In this document: positions 27,569-36,122 of the stretch, piece after piece | Layout: the number at the start of each line of letters is the position of its first letter | Position numbering within the stretch: position 1 is the stretch's first letter | Assembly (NCBI GenBank): GCA_902774365.1 | Contig: CACYHX010000013.1 | Coordinates: 25,445 to 89,444 of the forward strand | Length of the DNA: 64,000 bases | From: an uncultured Bacteroidia bacterium | Lineage (GTDB): Bacteria > Bacteroidota > Bacteroidia > Bacteroidales > F082 | Direction: 5' to 3' | Translations under genes and position numbers: made by a program | The notes under the pieces: generated by a model | Told to the model about the DNA's origin: nothing | Databases searched by the model: none | What the model saw: the letters and a program-made list of their open reading frames with translations, nothing else

Positions 27569-29791
27569 TTACAGCAGGTGGCAGGTAACGGTCAGACCGG
27601 CCATCACGATGCTCACCATGCTCATCAGCTTGATGAGGATGTTCAGCGAAGGACCTGACGTATCCTTGAAGGGGTCACCGACGGTGTCTCCAACGACGGT
27701 AGCCTTATGGTTGTCAGAGCCCTTGCCACCGAAGTTGCCTTCTTCGACATACTTCTTGGCATTGTCCCAGGCACCGCCCGAGTTGGCCATGAAGACAGCC
27801 AACACGAAACCAGTGGCCAGACCGCCGATCAACAGACCGAGCACGCCAGGCACGCCGAGGATGACACCCGTCAAAATCGGGACGAGGATGGCGAGGATCG
27901 AAGGCACCAGCATCTCGTGCTGGGCACCCTTCGTCGAGATAGCCACGCAGCGCTCGTAGTCAGGTTCGGCCTTGCCCTCAAGGATACCCTTGATGGTGCT
28001 GAACTGACGGCGGACTTCCTCCACCATCTTCTGAGCGGCGCGACCCACGGCATTCATCGTCATGCCGCAGAACACGAAGGCCATCATGGCACCGATGAAC
28101 ACGCCGACGAGAACGACGGGGTTCATCAGGTTGACATTGTAGGCTTCCATGAAGTCGACCAAAGTGGCTTTGGCGGCTTCAACGCCGTTAGGCAGGTCTT
28201 GTCCGATACGCACCAAGGCAATCTTGATTTCCTCAACGTAGGAGGCCAACAGAGCGAGGGCGGTCAGAGCAGCTGAACCGATGGCGAAGCCCTTACCTGT
28301 GGCAGCAGTGGTGTTGCCGAGAGCATCGAGGGCGTCGGTGCGCTTACGCACTTCGGGTTCAAGGCCGCTCATTTCGGCGTTACCACCGGCATTGTCGGCG
28401 ATGGGACCGTAAGCGTCGGTAGCCAGGGTGATGCCCAAAGTAGACAGCATACCCACTGCGGCGATACCGATGCCGTAGAGGCCTCTCGACAAGTTGGCAG
28501 CCGTAAACTCAATGTTGAATCCGTTAGCGCAGAGATAAGCCAGAATGATGGCCACGCCCACGGTAACGACAGGAATAGCGGTTGAAAGCATACCCAGTCC
28601 CAAACCGGAGATAATCACCGTGGCAGGGCCGGTCTTGGAGCTCTCGGCCACCTTTTGGGTGGGTTTGTAACTCTGCGAAGTGTAATATTCAGTAGCCTTA
28701 CCGATGATGACACCAGCCAGCAAGCCGACGACGACGGAAAGTGAGGTCTGCCACCACATGTTGGCAAGGTCGCCAGTCTCTTTACCGAAGAGGAAATACA
28801 TGATGCCAAAGGTCGCAACGGCGATGAGAATGGCAGCGGCGTTGGTACCACGGCTCAATGCGCCAAGGAGTTCCTTCATGCCAGCGTCTTCCTTAGTCTT
28901 CACGAGGAAGATACCGATGATGGAAAGCAGCACGCCAACAGCAGCAATCAGCATAGGAGCAAGCACGGCCTTGAACTGCAAGCCTTCAACGGCGGCAGTG
29001 GCAAATGCCGAAGCACCCAAAGCCATCGTGGCGAGGATGGAGCCAGCGTATGACTCGTAAAGGTCGGCACCCATACCAGCGACGTCACCCACGTTGTCAC
29101 CGACGTTATCGGCGATGGTGGCGGGGTTGCGCGGGTCGTCCTCGGGGATGTTGTACTCGGTCTTACCGACGAGGTCGGCACCGACGTCGGCAGCCTTGGT
29201 GTAGATACCACCACCCACACGGGCGAACAAAGCCTGCGTAGAAGCACCCATACCGAAGGTCAGCATGGTGGTGGTGATGGTGATGAGGTCGTTTTCGGCT
29301 CCGACAGCCTCAAGCAAACCAGTGCCATTCAGCACGAGGAACCACACGGAAACGTCGAGCAGGGCTAGACCCACCACGACGAGACCCATGACAGCACCCG
29401 AACGGAAAGCCACCTGAAGGCCACTGTTGAGCGACTTGCGGGCAGCGTTAGCGGTACGTGCCGAGGCGTAGGTGGCCGTCTTCATGCCGAAGAAGCCCGC
29501 CAAGCCCGAGAAGAAACCGCCCGTGAGGAAGGCAAACCACACGATGCCGTTCTGCAATTTGAAGTAGGCCATGATGCCGAAGATGGCGGCCAAGACAGCG
29601 AACACGATGATCACCACCTTGTACTGTTGCTTCAGGTAAGCCATGGCTCCCTTACGCACATAGGCGGCGATTTTCTTCATCAGGTCTGTTCCTTCGTCTT
29701 CTTTCATCATCTGTTTGTAGAAGATGAAAGCAAATGTCAGCGCCAGAATGGAGGCGACCAACACGATGTAAACAATACTGTTGCTAATCAT
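27569..29791 (-). CDS. hppA: Membrane-bound K+-dependent ion-pumping pyrophosphatase
   Basis: A 740-residue protein with about 16 TM segments that couples pyrophosphate hydrolysis to Na+ and/or H+ export across the inner membrane. The PPi-binding loop [24 protein letters not shown] and the C-terminal [20 protein letters not shown] are intact. In [17 protein letters not shown] the position that decides K+ dependence is Ala rather than Lys, so it is of the K+-dependent class; in gut Bacteroidota members of that class pump Na+ or both ions. The pumped ion is not proven here. Monocistronic, with a strong terminator. Confidence 0.97.
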   Translation of the reverse strand: MISNSIVYIVLVASILALTFAFIFYKQMMKEDEGTDLMKKIAAYVRKGAMAYLKQQYKVVIIVFAVLAAIFGIMAYFKLQNGIVWFAFLTGGFFSGLAGFFGMKTATYASARTANAARKSLNSGLQVAFRSGAVMGLVVVGLALLDVSVWFLVLNGTGLLEAVGAENDLITITTTMLTFGMGASTQALFARVGGGIYTKAADVGADLVGKTEYNIPEDDPRNPATIADNVGDNVGDVAGMGADLYESYAGSILATMALGASAFATAAVEGLQFKAVLAPMLIAAVGVLLSIIGIFLVKTKEDAGMKELLGALSRGTNAAAILIAVATFGIMYFLFGKETGDLANMWWQTSLSVVVGLLAGVIIGKATEYYTSQSYKPTQKVAESSKTGPATVIISGLGLGMLSTAIPVVTVGVAIILAYLCANGFNIEFTAANLSRGLYGIGIAAVGMLSTLGITLATDAYGPIADNAGGNAEMSGLEPEVRKRTDALDALGNTTAATGKGFAIGSAALTALALLASYVEEIKIALVRIGQDLPNGVEAAKATLVDFMEAYNVNLMNPVVLVGVFIGAMMAFVFCGMTMNAVGRAAQKMVEEVRRQFSTIKGILEGKAEPDYERCVAISTKGAQHEMLVPSILAILVPILTGVILGVPGVLGLLIGGLATGFVLAVFMANSGGAWDNAKKYVEEGNFGGKGSDNHKATVVGDTVGDPFKDTSGPSLNILIKLMSMVSIVMAGLTVTCHLL

Positions 29792-29939
29792 AAGATTGAT
29801 ATTAAGTTAAACATTGTTTCAAACAAAAACTACATGTTTTGAGGGGACAAAAATAAGGACAAAATGAATTGAAATGAAATTTTTTTGCATAGAATTTTTC
29901 AGTGATGCAACTTTTTTTGTCCACTTTCCAAAAAGTCCT

Positions 29940-29947
29940 TATCTTTG
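29940..29947 (+). promoter_or_regulatory. -7 box TATCTTTG with upstream TTTG for BFN-like gene
   Basis: TTTG at 29916-29919 and TATCTTTG at 29940-29947 are 20 bases apart, the best two-part promoter match in the window. The gap between hppA and this gene (29792-30041, 250 bases) holds this promoter and a 94-nt leader without a recognised riboswitch. Confidence 0.75.
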
Positions 29948-30041
29948 ACGATTGAAGGAGATAGGACTTGTTTTGAAATAGAAATTTGATAATCAGTTTT
30001 TTAACATTACAATTCCTGTTCCCTTCCTAAATCGAGCAGCT

Positions 30042-30626
30042 ATGAACAAGGTCAATTTGGAAATTGTAGGTTTGACCTACAGCGAATCCTCGACAGGAGC
30101 CTATGTCCTCATCTTGGGTGACAAACTGTCGCAGCGTCGCCTGCCCATCGTCATCGGGAGTGCCGAGGCCGAGTCGATCGCCGTGGGCATCGAGAAGCAT
30201 AGGAACGGTAGGCCCCACACCCACGACCTCTTCTTGCGGTTTGCCAAGGAGTTTGGCATCGAGATTATGGAGGTGGTCATCAACCGCTTCCGCGACGGGA
30301 TTTACTACGCCATGCTGGTGTGCAAACAAGGCGACGACCTCACCATGATCGACGCGCGTCCCTCCGACGCCATCGCCATCGCCGTGCGTGTAGGCTGCGA
30401 AATCTATGCCTACGAGACGGTCATGGACGAAGCGGGCATCATAATGGACGACATGGACAAGCCAATGGATGATGACAAAGAAGAACATATTAATAAGGTA
30501 GCCTCCATCACTAGCCTCGACAGGCTCGACCTTGATGCGTTGGAAGACCTGCTCCAGGAAGCCATCGACAACGAAGATTACATGAAAGCGGCGGAGATTA
30601 GGGATGAAATCAATAGGAGGAAATGA
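30042..30626 (+). CDS. Bifunctional nuclease-domain protein with UVR motif
   Basis: A 194-residue protein. Residues 1-135 are the BFN/DUF151 domain (GLTYSESSTGAYVLILGD, RRLPIVIGSAEAESIAVGIE, ARPSDAIAIAVRVGCEIYAYE). The C-terminus (about 160-192) is a UvrB/UvrC-type helical motif, LDALEDLLQEAIDNEDYMKAAEIRDEI. BFN proteins were described with RNase/DNase activity in plants; bacterial roles are unclear, and the UVR motif suggests protein or nucleic-acid contacts. This two-domain form is common in Bacteroidota. Confidence 0.92.
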   Translation: MNKVNLEIVGLTYSESSTGAYVLILGDKLSQRRLPIVIGSAEAESIAVGIEKHRNGRPHTHDLFLRFAKEFGIEIMEVVINRFRDGIYYAMLVCKQGDDLTMIDARPSDAIAIAVRVGCEIYAYETVMDEAGIIMDDMDKPMDDDKEEHINKVASITSLDRLDLDALEDLLQEAIDNEDYMKAAEIRDEINRRK

Positions 30627-30631
30627 GATGA

Positions 30632-30666
30632 GAATTGATAATTGATAATTGACAATTGAGAGTTAA
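30632..30666. repeat. Short-period repeat tract before nucleoside permease gene
   Basis: AATTGAT / AATTGAC / AATTGAG units in series, matching the motif type at 1064-1094 and 62262-62291. Confidence 0.65.
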
Positions 30667-30697
30667 TTTAGAAACATAATTAATACAATAAAATAAT

Positions 30698-31978
30698 ATG
30701 AAAGCAATTAAATTTAGACTGATCGTGATGAACTTCCTCATCTTTGCGGTGTGGGGAGCTTATCTTTGCTCATTGGGCATCTATCTCAGCAAAATTGGCT
30801 TAGGTGCCAACATCGGGAAATTCTTCGCTATTCAGGGCATCGTTTCCCTATTCATGCCCGCCTTGATGGGCATCGTCGCCGACCGCTGGATTCCCGCCCA
30901 AAAGTTGCTCGGTATCTGTCATTTTATCGCTGCCATCTTCATGGCCTTGGCGGGTTACATGGGAATGAAATACGGTGCTGACGTTACCTTCGGGCAGTTG
31001 TTCCCGTTCTATGCCCTCAGCGTAGCGTTCTTCATGCCGACCATCGCCTTGGGTAACTCAGTGTCGTACAACGCCTTGAACCAAGCTGGCCTCGACACGG
31101 TGAAGGCCTTCCCTCCTATCCGCGTGTTCGGCACCATCGGTTTCATCCTTTCCATGTGGATCGTCAACTTCACTGGATTTAAGGATGGCTACCAACAGCT
31201 GTTTGTTTCGGCGGCATGGGGCCTTATCTTGGCTGTTTATTCATTCACCTTGCCCAACTGCCCTGTCAACAAGAACGTGGAGAGCAAGTCGTTCGTCGAC
31301 ACATTCGGCTTGCGCGCCTTCTCGCTGTTCAAGGACGCCAAGATGTGCGTGTTCTTCATCTTCTCGTTCCTTTTGGGCATGTGCTTGCAAGTGACCAACG
31401 GTTTCGCCACCCCCTATCTTGACGACTTCGGTAAGATTCCGGAGTATGCCAACGCTTTCGCGGTGAAGCACAACGTGTTCCTGTCGTCCATCTCGCAGAT
31501 TTCCGAGACGCTGTGCATCTTGCTCATCCCCTTCTTCCTGAAGAAGTATGGCATCAAGAAAGTGATGCTCATCGCCTTTGTGGCTTGGGCCTTGCGTTTC
31601 TTCTTCCTCGGTGCAGGAAGTCCTACAGGTTTCGGCCTCGTCCTATTGATTCTCTCCATGATCGTCTACGGCGTGGCCTTCGATTTCTTCAACATCAGCG
31701 GTTCGCTCTTCGTCGACCAAAACACCGACGTCAGCATCCGCAGCAGCGCCCAAGGCGTGTTTATGATGATGACCAACGGACTCGGTGCCACCATCGGTTC
31801 GTTGTGCGCCCAAGCCGTGGTGAACCGCTTGGTCTACGAGCCTTCTGCCGCCGACCCGAGCTTCAACCTGATGGGTGGCTGGTCATCGGCATGGTTTGTG
31901 TTTGCCGCATTCGCCTTAGTGGTAGGCATTTTGTTTGCTTTCTTGTTCAAGTACAAGCACGAGCCTAAAAAGCAATGA
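30698..31978 (+). CDS. nupG: Nucleoside:H+ symporter, NupG-type MFS
   Basis: A 426-residue protein with 12 predicted TM segments of the nucleoside:H+ symporter (NHS) branch of the MFS. The opening [27 protein letters not shown] and the late [16 protein letters not shown]...[16 protein letters not shown] are family traits. It imports nucleosides such as thymidine or uridine across the inner membrane. Its stop overlaps the thyA start by four bases (ATGA), tying nucleoside uptake to thymidylate synthesis. Confidence 0.93.
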   Translation: MKAIKFRLIVMNFLIFAVWGAYLCSLGIYLSKIGLGANIGKFFAIQGIVSLFMPALMGIVADRWIPAQKLLGICHFIAAIFMALAGYMGMKYGADVTFGQLFPFYALSVAFFMPTIALGNSVSYNALNQAGLDTVKAFPPIRVFGTIGFILSMWIVNFTGFKDGYQQLFVSAAWGLILAVYSFTLPNCPVNKNVESKSFVDTFGLRAFSLFKDAKMCVFFIFSFLLGMCLQVTNGFATPYLDDFGKIPEYANAFAVKHNVFLSSISQISETLCILLIPFFLKKYGIKKVMLIAFVAWALRFFFLGAGSPTGFGLVLLILSMIVYGVAFDFFNISGSLFVDQNTDVSIRSSAQGVFMMMTNGLGATIGSLCAQAVVNRLVYEPSAADPSFNLMGGWSSAWFVFAAFALVVGILFAFLFKYKHEPKKQ

Positions 31979-32802
31979 AACAATACCTCGACCTACTCCA
32001 ATATATCCTCGACCACGGCCATCAGAAGGGCGACCGCACCGGCACTGGCACCATCAGCGTGTTCGGCTACCAGATGCGTTTCGACCTTTCGGAAGGCTTT
32101 CCTTTGGTGACGACGAAGAAGGTGCACCTGAAGAGCATCATCCATGAGCTGCTGTGGCTGCTCAGCGGCGACACCAACATCAAATACCTTCATGACAACA
32201 AGGTGTCGATTTGGGATGAATGGGCCGACTCGAACGGCGACCTTGGTCCCGTTTACGGTGCCCAGTGGCGCAACTGGAACAACGAGGGCATCGACCAGAT
32301 TGCCGAGGTGGTGAAGAGCATCAAGGAGAACCCCAACAGCCGCAGGCATATCGTGACGGCATGGAATCCCAGCGTCTTGCCTGATGAGCATGAAAAGAAC
32401 TTCGCCGCCAATGTGGCGGCGGGCAAGGCTGCACTCCCGCCCTGCCATGCCTTCTTCCAGTTCTATGTGGCCGACGGCAAGTTGTCGTGCCAACTCTACC
32501 AACGCAGTGCCGACGTATTCCTAGGCGTGCCATTCAACATCGCATCCTACGCCCTCCTCACCATGATGATGGCGCAGGTGTGCGGCTTGCAGCCCGGCGA
32601 CTTCGTCCACACCTTCGGCGACGTGCACATCTACAACAACCTCATCGAGCAGGTGAAGCTGCAGCTGACGCGTACTCCTCGCCCACTGCCCACAATGAGA
32701 ATTAATCCCGAGGTCAAAGACATCTTTGGCTTCAAATTTGATGACTTCACCTTAGAGAATTACGACCCGTGGCCTGCCATTAAGGGTGAGGTTTCGGTAT
32801 AA
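31975..32802 (+). CDS. thyA: Thymidylate synthase ThyA
   Basis: ThyA methylates dUMP to dTMP with methylene-tetrahydrofolate, leaving dihydrofolate. The 275 residues include the dUMP-phosphate Arg in GDRTGTGT, the loop [12 protein letters not shown], the nucleophile Cys157 in [12 protein letters not shown], and [19 protein letters not shown] with the conserved Asn. The normal ending is [17 protein letters not shown]. It precedes folA, which recycles its folate product; a REP-like hairpin lies between the two. Confidence 0.98.
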   Translation: MKQYLDLLQYILDHGHQKGDRTGTGTISVFGYQMRFDLSEGFPLVTTKKVHLKSIIHELLWLLSGDTNIKYLHDNKVSIWDEWADSNGDLGPVYGAQWRNWNNEGIDQIAEVVKSIKENPNSRRHIVTAWNPSVLPDEHEKNFAANVAAGKAALPPCHAFFQFYVADGKLSCQLYQRSADVFLGVPFNIASYALLTMMMAQVCGLQPGDFVHTFGDVHIYNNLIEQVKLQLTRTPRPLPTMRINPEVKDIFGFKFDDFTLENYDPWPAIKGEVSV

Positions 32803-32810
32803 ACATGTAC

Positions 32811-32835
32811 GGCTGCCACATTGTGACAGCCCTAC
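32811..32835. repeat. REP-like hairpin, copy 3
   Basis: GGCTG-C-CACA-T-TGTG-A-CAGCC followed by CTAC. The inner stem differs from copy 1 (CGCA/TGCG) by a paired change that keeps base pairing. Confidence 0.82.
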
Positions 32836-32872
32836 AACTGACAACTGAACAACTGAACAACTGACAACTAAT
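32834..32872. repeat. ACTGAAC-type repeat leader before folA
   Basis: Units ACAACTG / ACAACTGA / ACAACTGA / ACAACTG in series run up to the folA ATG. The final ACTGACAACTAATATGA equals the sequence at the manB start (1116-1132). Confidence 0.75.
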
Positions 32873-33370
32873 ATGACAATATCCATCATCGTCGCCATGG
32901 CCGCCAACCGCGCCATCGGCATCAACAACCAACTGATTTGGCACAACAGCAACGACCTGAAACACTTCAAGAAGGTCACCTCGGGACATTGTGTCATCAT
33001 GGGGCACAACACCTGGCTTTCGTTGCCTGGACAAAAGGCCCTGCCCAACCGTCGCAACATCGTCATCTCCGACCGTCTCGACACCGCTCCAGAAGGTTAC
33101 GAGTTGGCCACATCCATTCCGCAGGCATTGGAACTGGCAGCCAACGAAGACGAGGTCTTCATCATGGGCGGTGGCAGCATCTACGAGCAGTTTCTGCCCA
33201 AGGCCGACCGCCTCTACCTGACGCGCCTCGACAAGGAATTTGAGGCCGACACCTTCTTCCCTTACATCAACTTTGAGGAGTGGAACCTAGTTGACTTGGA
33301 GGTCGTTGACGACGACCCACAAGTGGATTATTCCTATCGTTTCGAGGTTTGGGAACGCGCTGAGAAGTAA
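32873..33370 (+). CDS. folA: Dihydrofolate reductase
   Basis: DHFR (165 residues) reduces dihydrofolate made by ThyA. Visible: SIIVAMAANRAIGINNQLIWHNSNDL with the catalytic Asp28, GHCVIMGHNTWLSLP (NADPH/folate), RRNIVISDR, and the nucleotide-binding VFIMGGGSIYEQFLPKADRLYLT. Normal length. Third gene of the nupG-thyA-folA group and followed by a bidirectional terminator. Confidence 0.97.
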   Translation: MTISIIVAMAANRAIGINNQLIWHNSNDLKHFKKVTSGHCVIMGHNTWLSLPGQKALPNRRNIVISDRLDTAPEGYELATSIPQALELAANEDEVFIMGGGSIYEQFLPKADRLYLTRLDKEFEADTFFPYINFEEWNLVDLEVVDDDPQVDYSYRFEVWERAEK

Positions 33371-33392
33371 CATCACCTTACAAAACAAAACT

Positions 33393-33430
33393 AAAAAAGG
33401 TTGCCCCCGTCATGGAGGCAACCTTTTTTG
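33393..33430. terminator. Bidirectional terminator between folA and C10 protease gene
   Basis: AAAAAAGGTTGCC (33393-33405) pairs with GGCAACCTTTTTT (33418-33430) around 12 bases; flanking A- and T-runs serve both strands. Confidence 0.93.
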
Positions 33431-33448
33431 TTGCAATCACCAGCGTGC

Positions 33449-36052
33449 TTACTTGATGACCGTGATGCGCTTGGTGACAATGCCCTTGGCAGTGGCGACG
33501 CGCACCATGTAGATGCCAGTCTCAACATTGTCGAGTGTGATGTCTACAGATTCGCCGTGGCAATCCATGTCGTAGACCATCTGACCCAAGGTGTTGTAGA
33601 CGCTCACATGGTTCAGGCCTTCGCCTTCCACCGTGAAGCGGTTGGTGGTAGGATTCGGGAACACCGACACATCCTTGCCATCCACTTCGTTGACGCCGTC
33701 AACGGAATAGAGCACTCTAATGTAGAACTGATTCGGGTCTCCAATCCAGTTGGCAGGAGCCGAGGTGCAATCGATAGATCCATAATAGGCGTAGAGTTTG
33801 TAATAATAGTCGCCCTCTTCGTTGGCAGTGTTGTCGGTGTAGTTTGTCGCTGAGGCACCCAACAGCTTGATTCTGGTGTACTCGCCGTCCTCACCGAATT
33901 TTCTGAACAGGTAGTAACCCGACAGACCCGTTGAAGGAACAGGCTTGTTCCATTTCAGTTTAATCTTATAGGCGCTTCCGGTATACTCAAAGTCGATGTT
34001 AGTCGGAGCCAAGCAAGCAGCGCCGGAAGTGGCGCACGATTCGTTGGAGTACAAACCATTTTCACCACCTTCGCCAAGGTAACCGACATAGTAGCAGTGA
34101 CCGCCCATCGGCACGTTTTCGTCAACGAAGGAAGTGCCATTGGGAACCATGCGATATTGTCTATCGTCGCGATACACGATGTAGCCATAGCCACCGCTAA
34201 TGCCCGGGATGGGATCCCACGACACGTGGATAGTATTCGGGTCATTGTCGTCGACGAGGGCCACGCAGTTGGTAGGAACACCTTGGGGAGCCGCGTTGCC
34301 GCAGTTGTTGTTGTCCTCGTAGAAGATACCATCAGCCAAGTCAGCGGAGCTGCCACTATAGGTGTATACCACCTGGCTCTGAGAGTTCTTGATGGTGAAG
34401 CCCAGCGTGAAAGCAGTACCCGTGGTAGGAGCCGACCAAGCGAAAGCCACATTGCCGAGAGGCATGTCGACATTCAGTGATTGAACATTGGAGCTGGTGG
34501 AAGTCACAGAGGTGAATTCGGTGCCAGCAGCATTGTAGATGTGGATAGCACCACCGCGCCAGCCATTCATGGCACCTTGGGTGACATTAATCGTCCAGCT
34601 GCAAGTGGGGCCGAAACACACCTGATTCTTATAGGCAATCTTACCATGAGCACCATTCACCACGGCATAGACGCAGTAGTTGAAAGCGTCGAAGCGAGGC
34701 ACGGTGTTGTCGACAGCCGTCATGGTGGCACCAGGAGTGACATTGTCGGCGGTGAAAACCACCTCACCGTTACGGGTGACAATGATTTGGTCGATGGAAG
34801 TGAGGTTGGCGTTGCTCAGGTTCTTGGAAGGGTTCTTCCAACTCAGCGTGGCTGACAGCTCGTTGTTAGCAGCAGGAGTCACGGTGAAGTTTTGGGGAGC
34901 CTGGGCCGTATTGTCATAGACATCGCTCGGGACGAAATTGAACACGCCCTTTACGTTTTCAGTGTATTCGATGTTCTCAATCAGAGAGTAACCGTCGTTG
35001 GAACCGCCCCAACCCCAGTTGAAGTGGAACATGTCGTAGTCGTCATAACCATCGCAAACGAAAGCGTGGCCATAAGGAGCGCCGGCCTCGGTACCGGAAT
35101 AAAGCACCGGCCATCCCATATCGAACGATTCCTTCAGGAGGTTCATCCATGTCGACATGACGGTAGGCTTATAAGCGGTATAAGCGGAGCTGGAATAATG
35201 GAAATAGTTGGTGATGGCGGCAGGCACTCTGTCGGTATTGCTACCACTACCCTCTTCAACATCACCACCGTAGTCCATGTCAACGGCGACACCGCAATGG
35301 AAGTCAATCGTTGCGACGGCATTGCCTTGTGCCGTGTTGTAATTACCGTTGCTATAGCTATTCAGCATATTATCCCAGTCGTAGGTGGTATTGCCAAAGT
35401 TAGCGGAGACCACGCCGTACTTGGGGTGGATGTAGGAATGTGAGCCTTGGCCTGAAGCAGGATAGCTCCAATACTTCATGATCTGTGCCATGGCCGTTGC
35501 CACACAACCCACGTAGGCATGATAGCCAGCATTGGGGCTTTGGTTGTCGACGGGGCACATGCTGTTGTAAGGAGCAGGAGATTGATTCCACTTGGTCTGG
35601 ACGAGAAAATCAACACCTCTTCCGCCGTTACGCGAAATCAAACGGCCGCTGTTCATCACGCTTTCCCATTCCGCTTTCACCATAGGATCGATGACATTGG
35701 AGTTGACGCTGTTTCTGGCATTGGCGATGGAGTTCAAATAGGCGTTACTGATGGGATTGCTCATGTCATAGCCACCCTCTTGGGAATAGCCAATGATGGG
35801 ACGGAAGTTGTCGTCACCTGAAACAATCACATAGCCATCGTTACCTACATTGTAGATATAGTAACTGGCTTCACCTCTTGTGCTGGGAGCCGCGTAGACA
35901 AGCGTCAACTCGGCACTTTGCCTGGTCTCTTCAAAATTAGCCTGGACAAACTGTTGTCCGACATACTTGGCTTGGCTGCGGCCAACCGGACCGGCTTGCG
36001 CCATCCCGATACCGAGTACCAAGGCCAACAAAGTCATTAAGTGTTTCTTCAT
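33449..36052 (-). CDS. T9SS-secreted C10-family cysteine protease (streptopain-like), paralogue 1
   Basis: An 867-residue protein. Signal peptide to about Ala20; Spi-like inhibitory prodomain about 22-140; C10 catalytic domain about 145-375, with Cys183 in VGCVATAMAQIMKYW, His329 in YGHAFVCDGYD and the Trp-rich MFHFNWGWGG. Then come fibronectin/Ig-like regions, a second FN3-type region near 690-770, and a type A T9SS sorting domain from DVSVFPNPTTNRF to the C-terminus (VTKRITVIK). It should be exported by T9SS and anchored or released at the cell surface. It lies downstream of a paralogue in the same orientation, each with its own -7 box. Confidence 0.93.
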   Translation of the reverse strand: MKKHLMTLLALVLGIGMAQAGPVGRSQAKYVGQQFVQANFEETRQSAELTLVYAAPSTRGEASYYIYNVGNDGYVIVSGDDNFRPIIGYSQEGGYDMSNPISNAYLNSIANARNSVNSNVIDPMVKAEWESVMNSGRLISRNGGRGVDFLVQTKWNQSPAPYNSMCPVDNQSPNAGYHAYVGCVATAMAQIMKYWSYPASGQGSHSYIHPKYGVVSANFGNTTYDWDNMLNSYSNGNYNTAQGNAVATIDFHCGVAVDMDYGGDVEEGSGSNTDRVPAAITNYFHYSSSAYTAYKPTVMSTWMNLLKESFDMGWPVLYSGTEAGAPYGHAFVCDGYDDYDMFHFNWGWGGSNDGYSLIENIEYTENVKGVFNFVPSDVYDNTAQAPQNFTVTPAANNELSATLSWKNPSKNLSNANLTSIDQIIVTRNGEVVFTADNVTPGATMTAVDNTVPRFDAFNYCVYAVVNGAHGKIAYKNQVCFGPTCSWTINVTQGAMNGWRGGAIHIYNAAGTEFTSVTSTSSNVQSLNVDMPLGNVAFAWSAPTTGTAFTLGFTIKNSQSQVVYTYSGSSADLADGIFYEDNNNCGNAAPQGVPTNCVALVDDNDPNTIHVSWDPIPGISGGYGYIVYRDDRQYRMVPNGTSFVDENVPMGGHCYYVGYLGEGGENGLYSNESCATSGAACLAPTNIDFEYTGSAYKIKLKWNKPVPSTGLSGYYLFRKFGEDGEYTRIKLLGASATNYTDNTANEEGDYYYKLYAYYGSIDCTSAPANWIGDPNQFYIRVLYSVDGVNEVDGKDVSVFPNPTTNRFTVEGEGLNHVSVYNTLGQMVYDMDCHGESVDITLDNVETGIYMVRVATAKGIVTKRITVIK

Positions 36053-36094
36053 TGTAATTTTGTATTAGTTATTATTTCTTGAATTTTCGAGCTG

Positions 36095-36102
36095 CAAATA
36101 TA
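36095..36102 (-). promoter_or_regulatory. -7 box TATATTTG for C10 protease 1
   Basis: On the minus strand, 42 nt before the ATG at 36052 and inside the 70-base gap to the paralogue. Confidence 0.7.
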
Positions 36103-36122
36103 AACAAATTGTCGAAATGTCA

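Noticed and set aside
29792-30041. Riboswitch in the 250-base gap after hppA
   Set aside because: I could not find a conserved aptamer core or an expression-platform hairpin; only a promoter and an AT-rich leader are visible.
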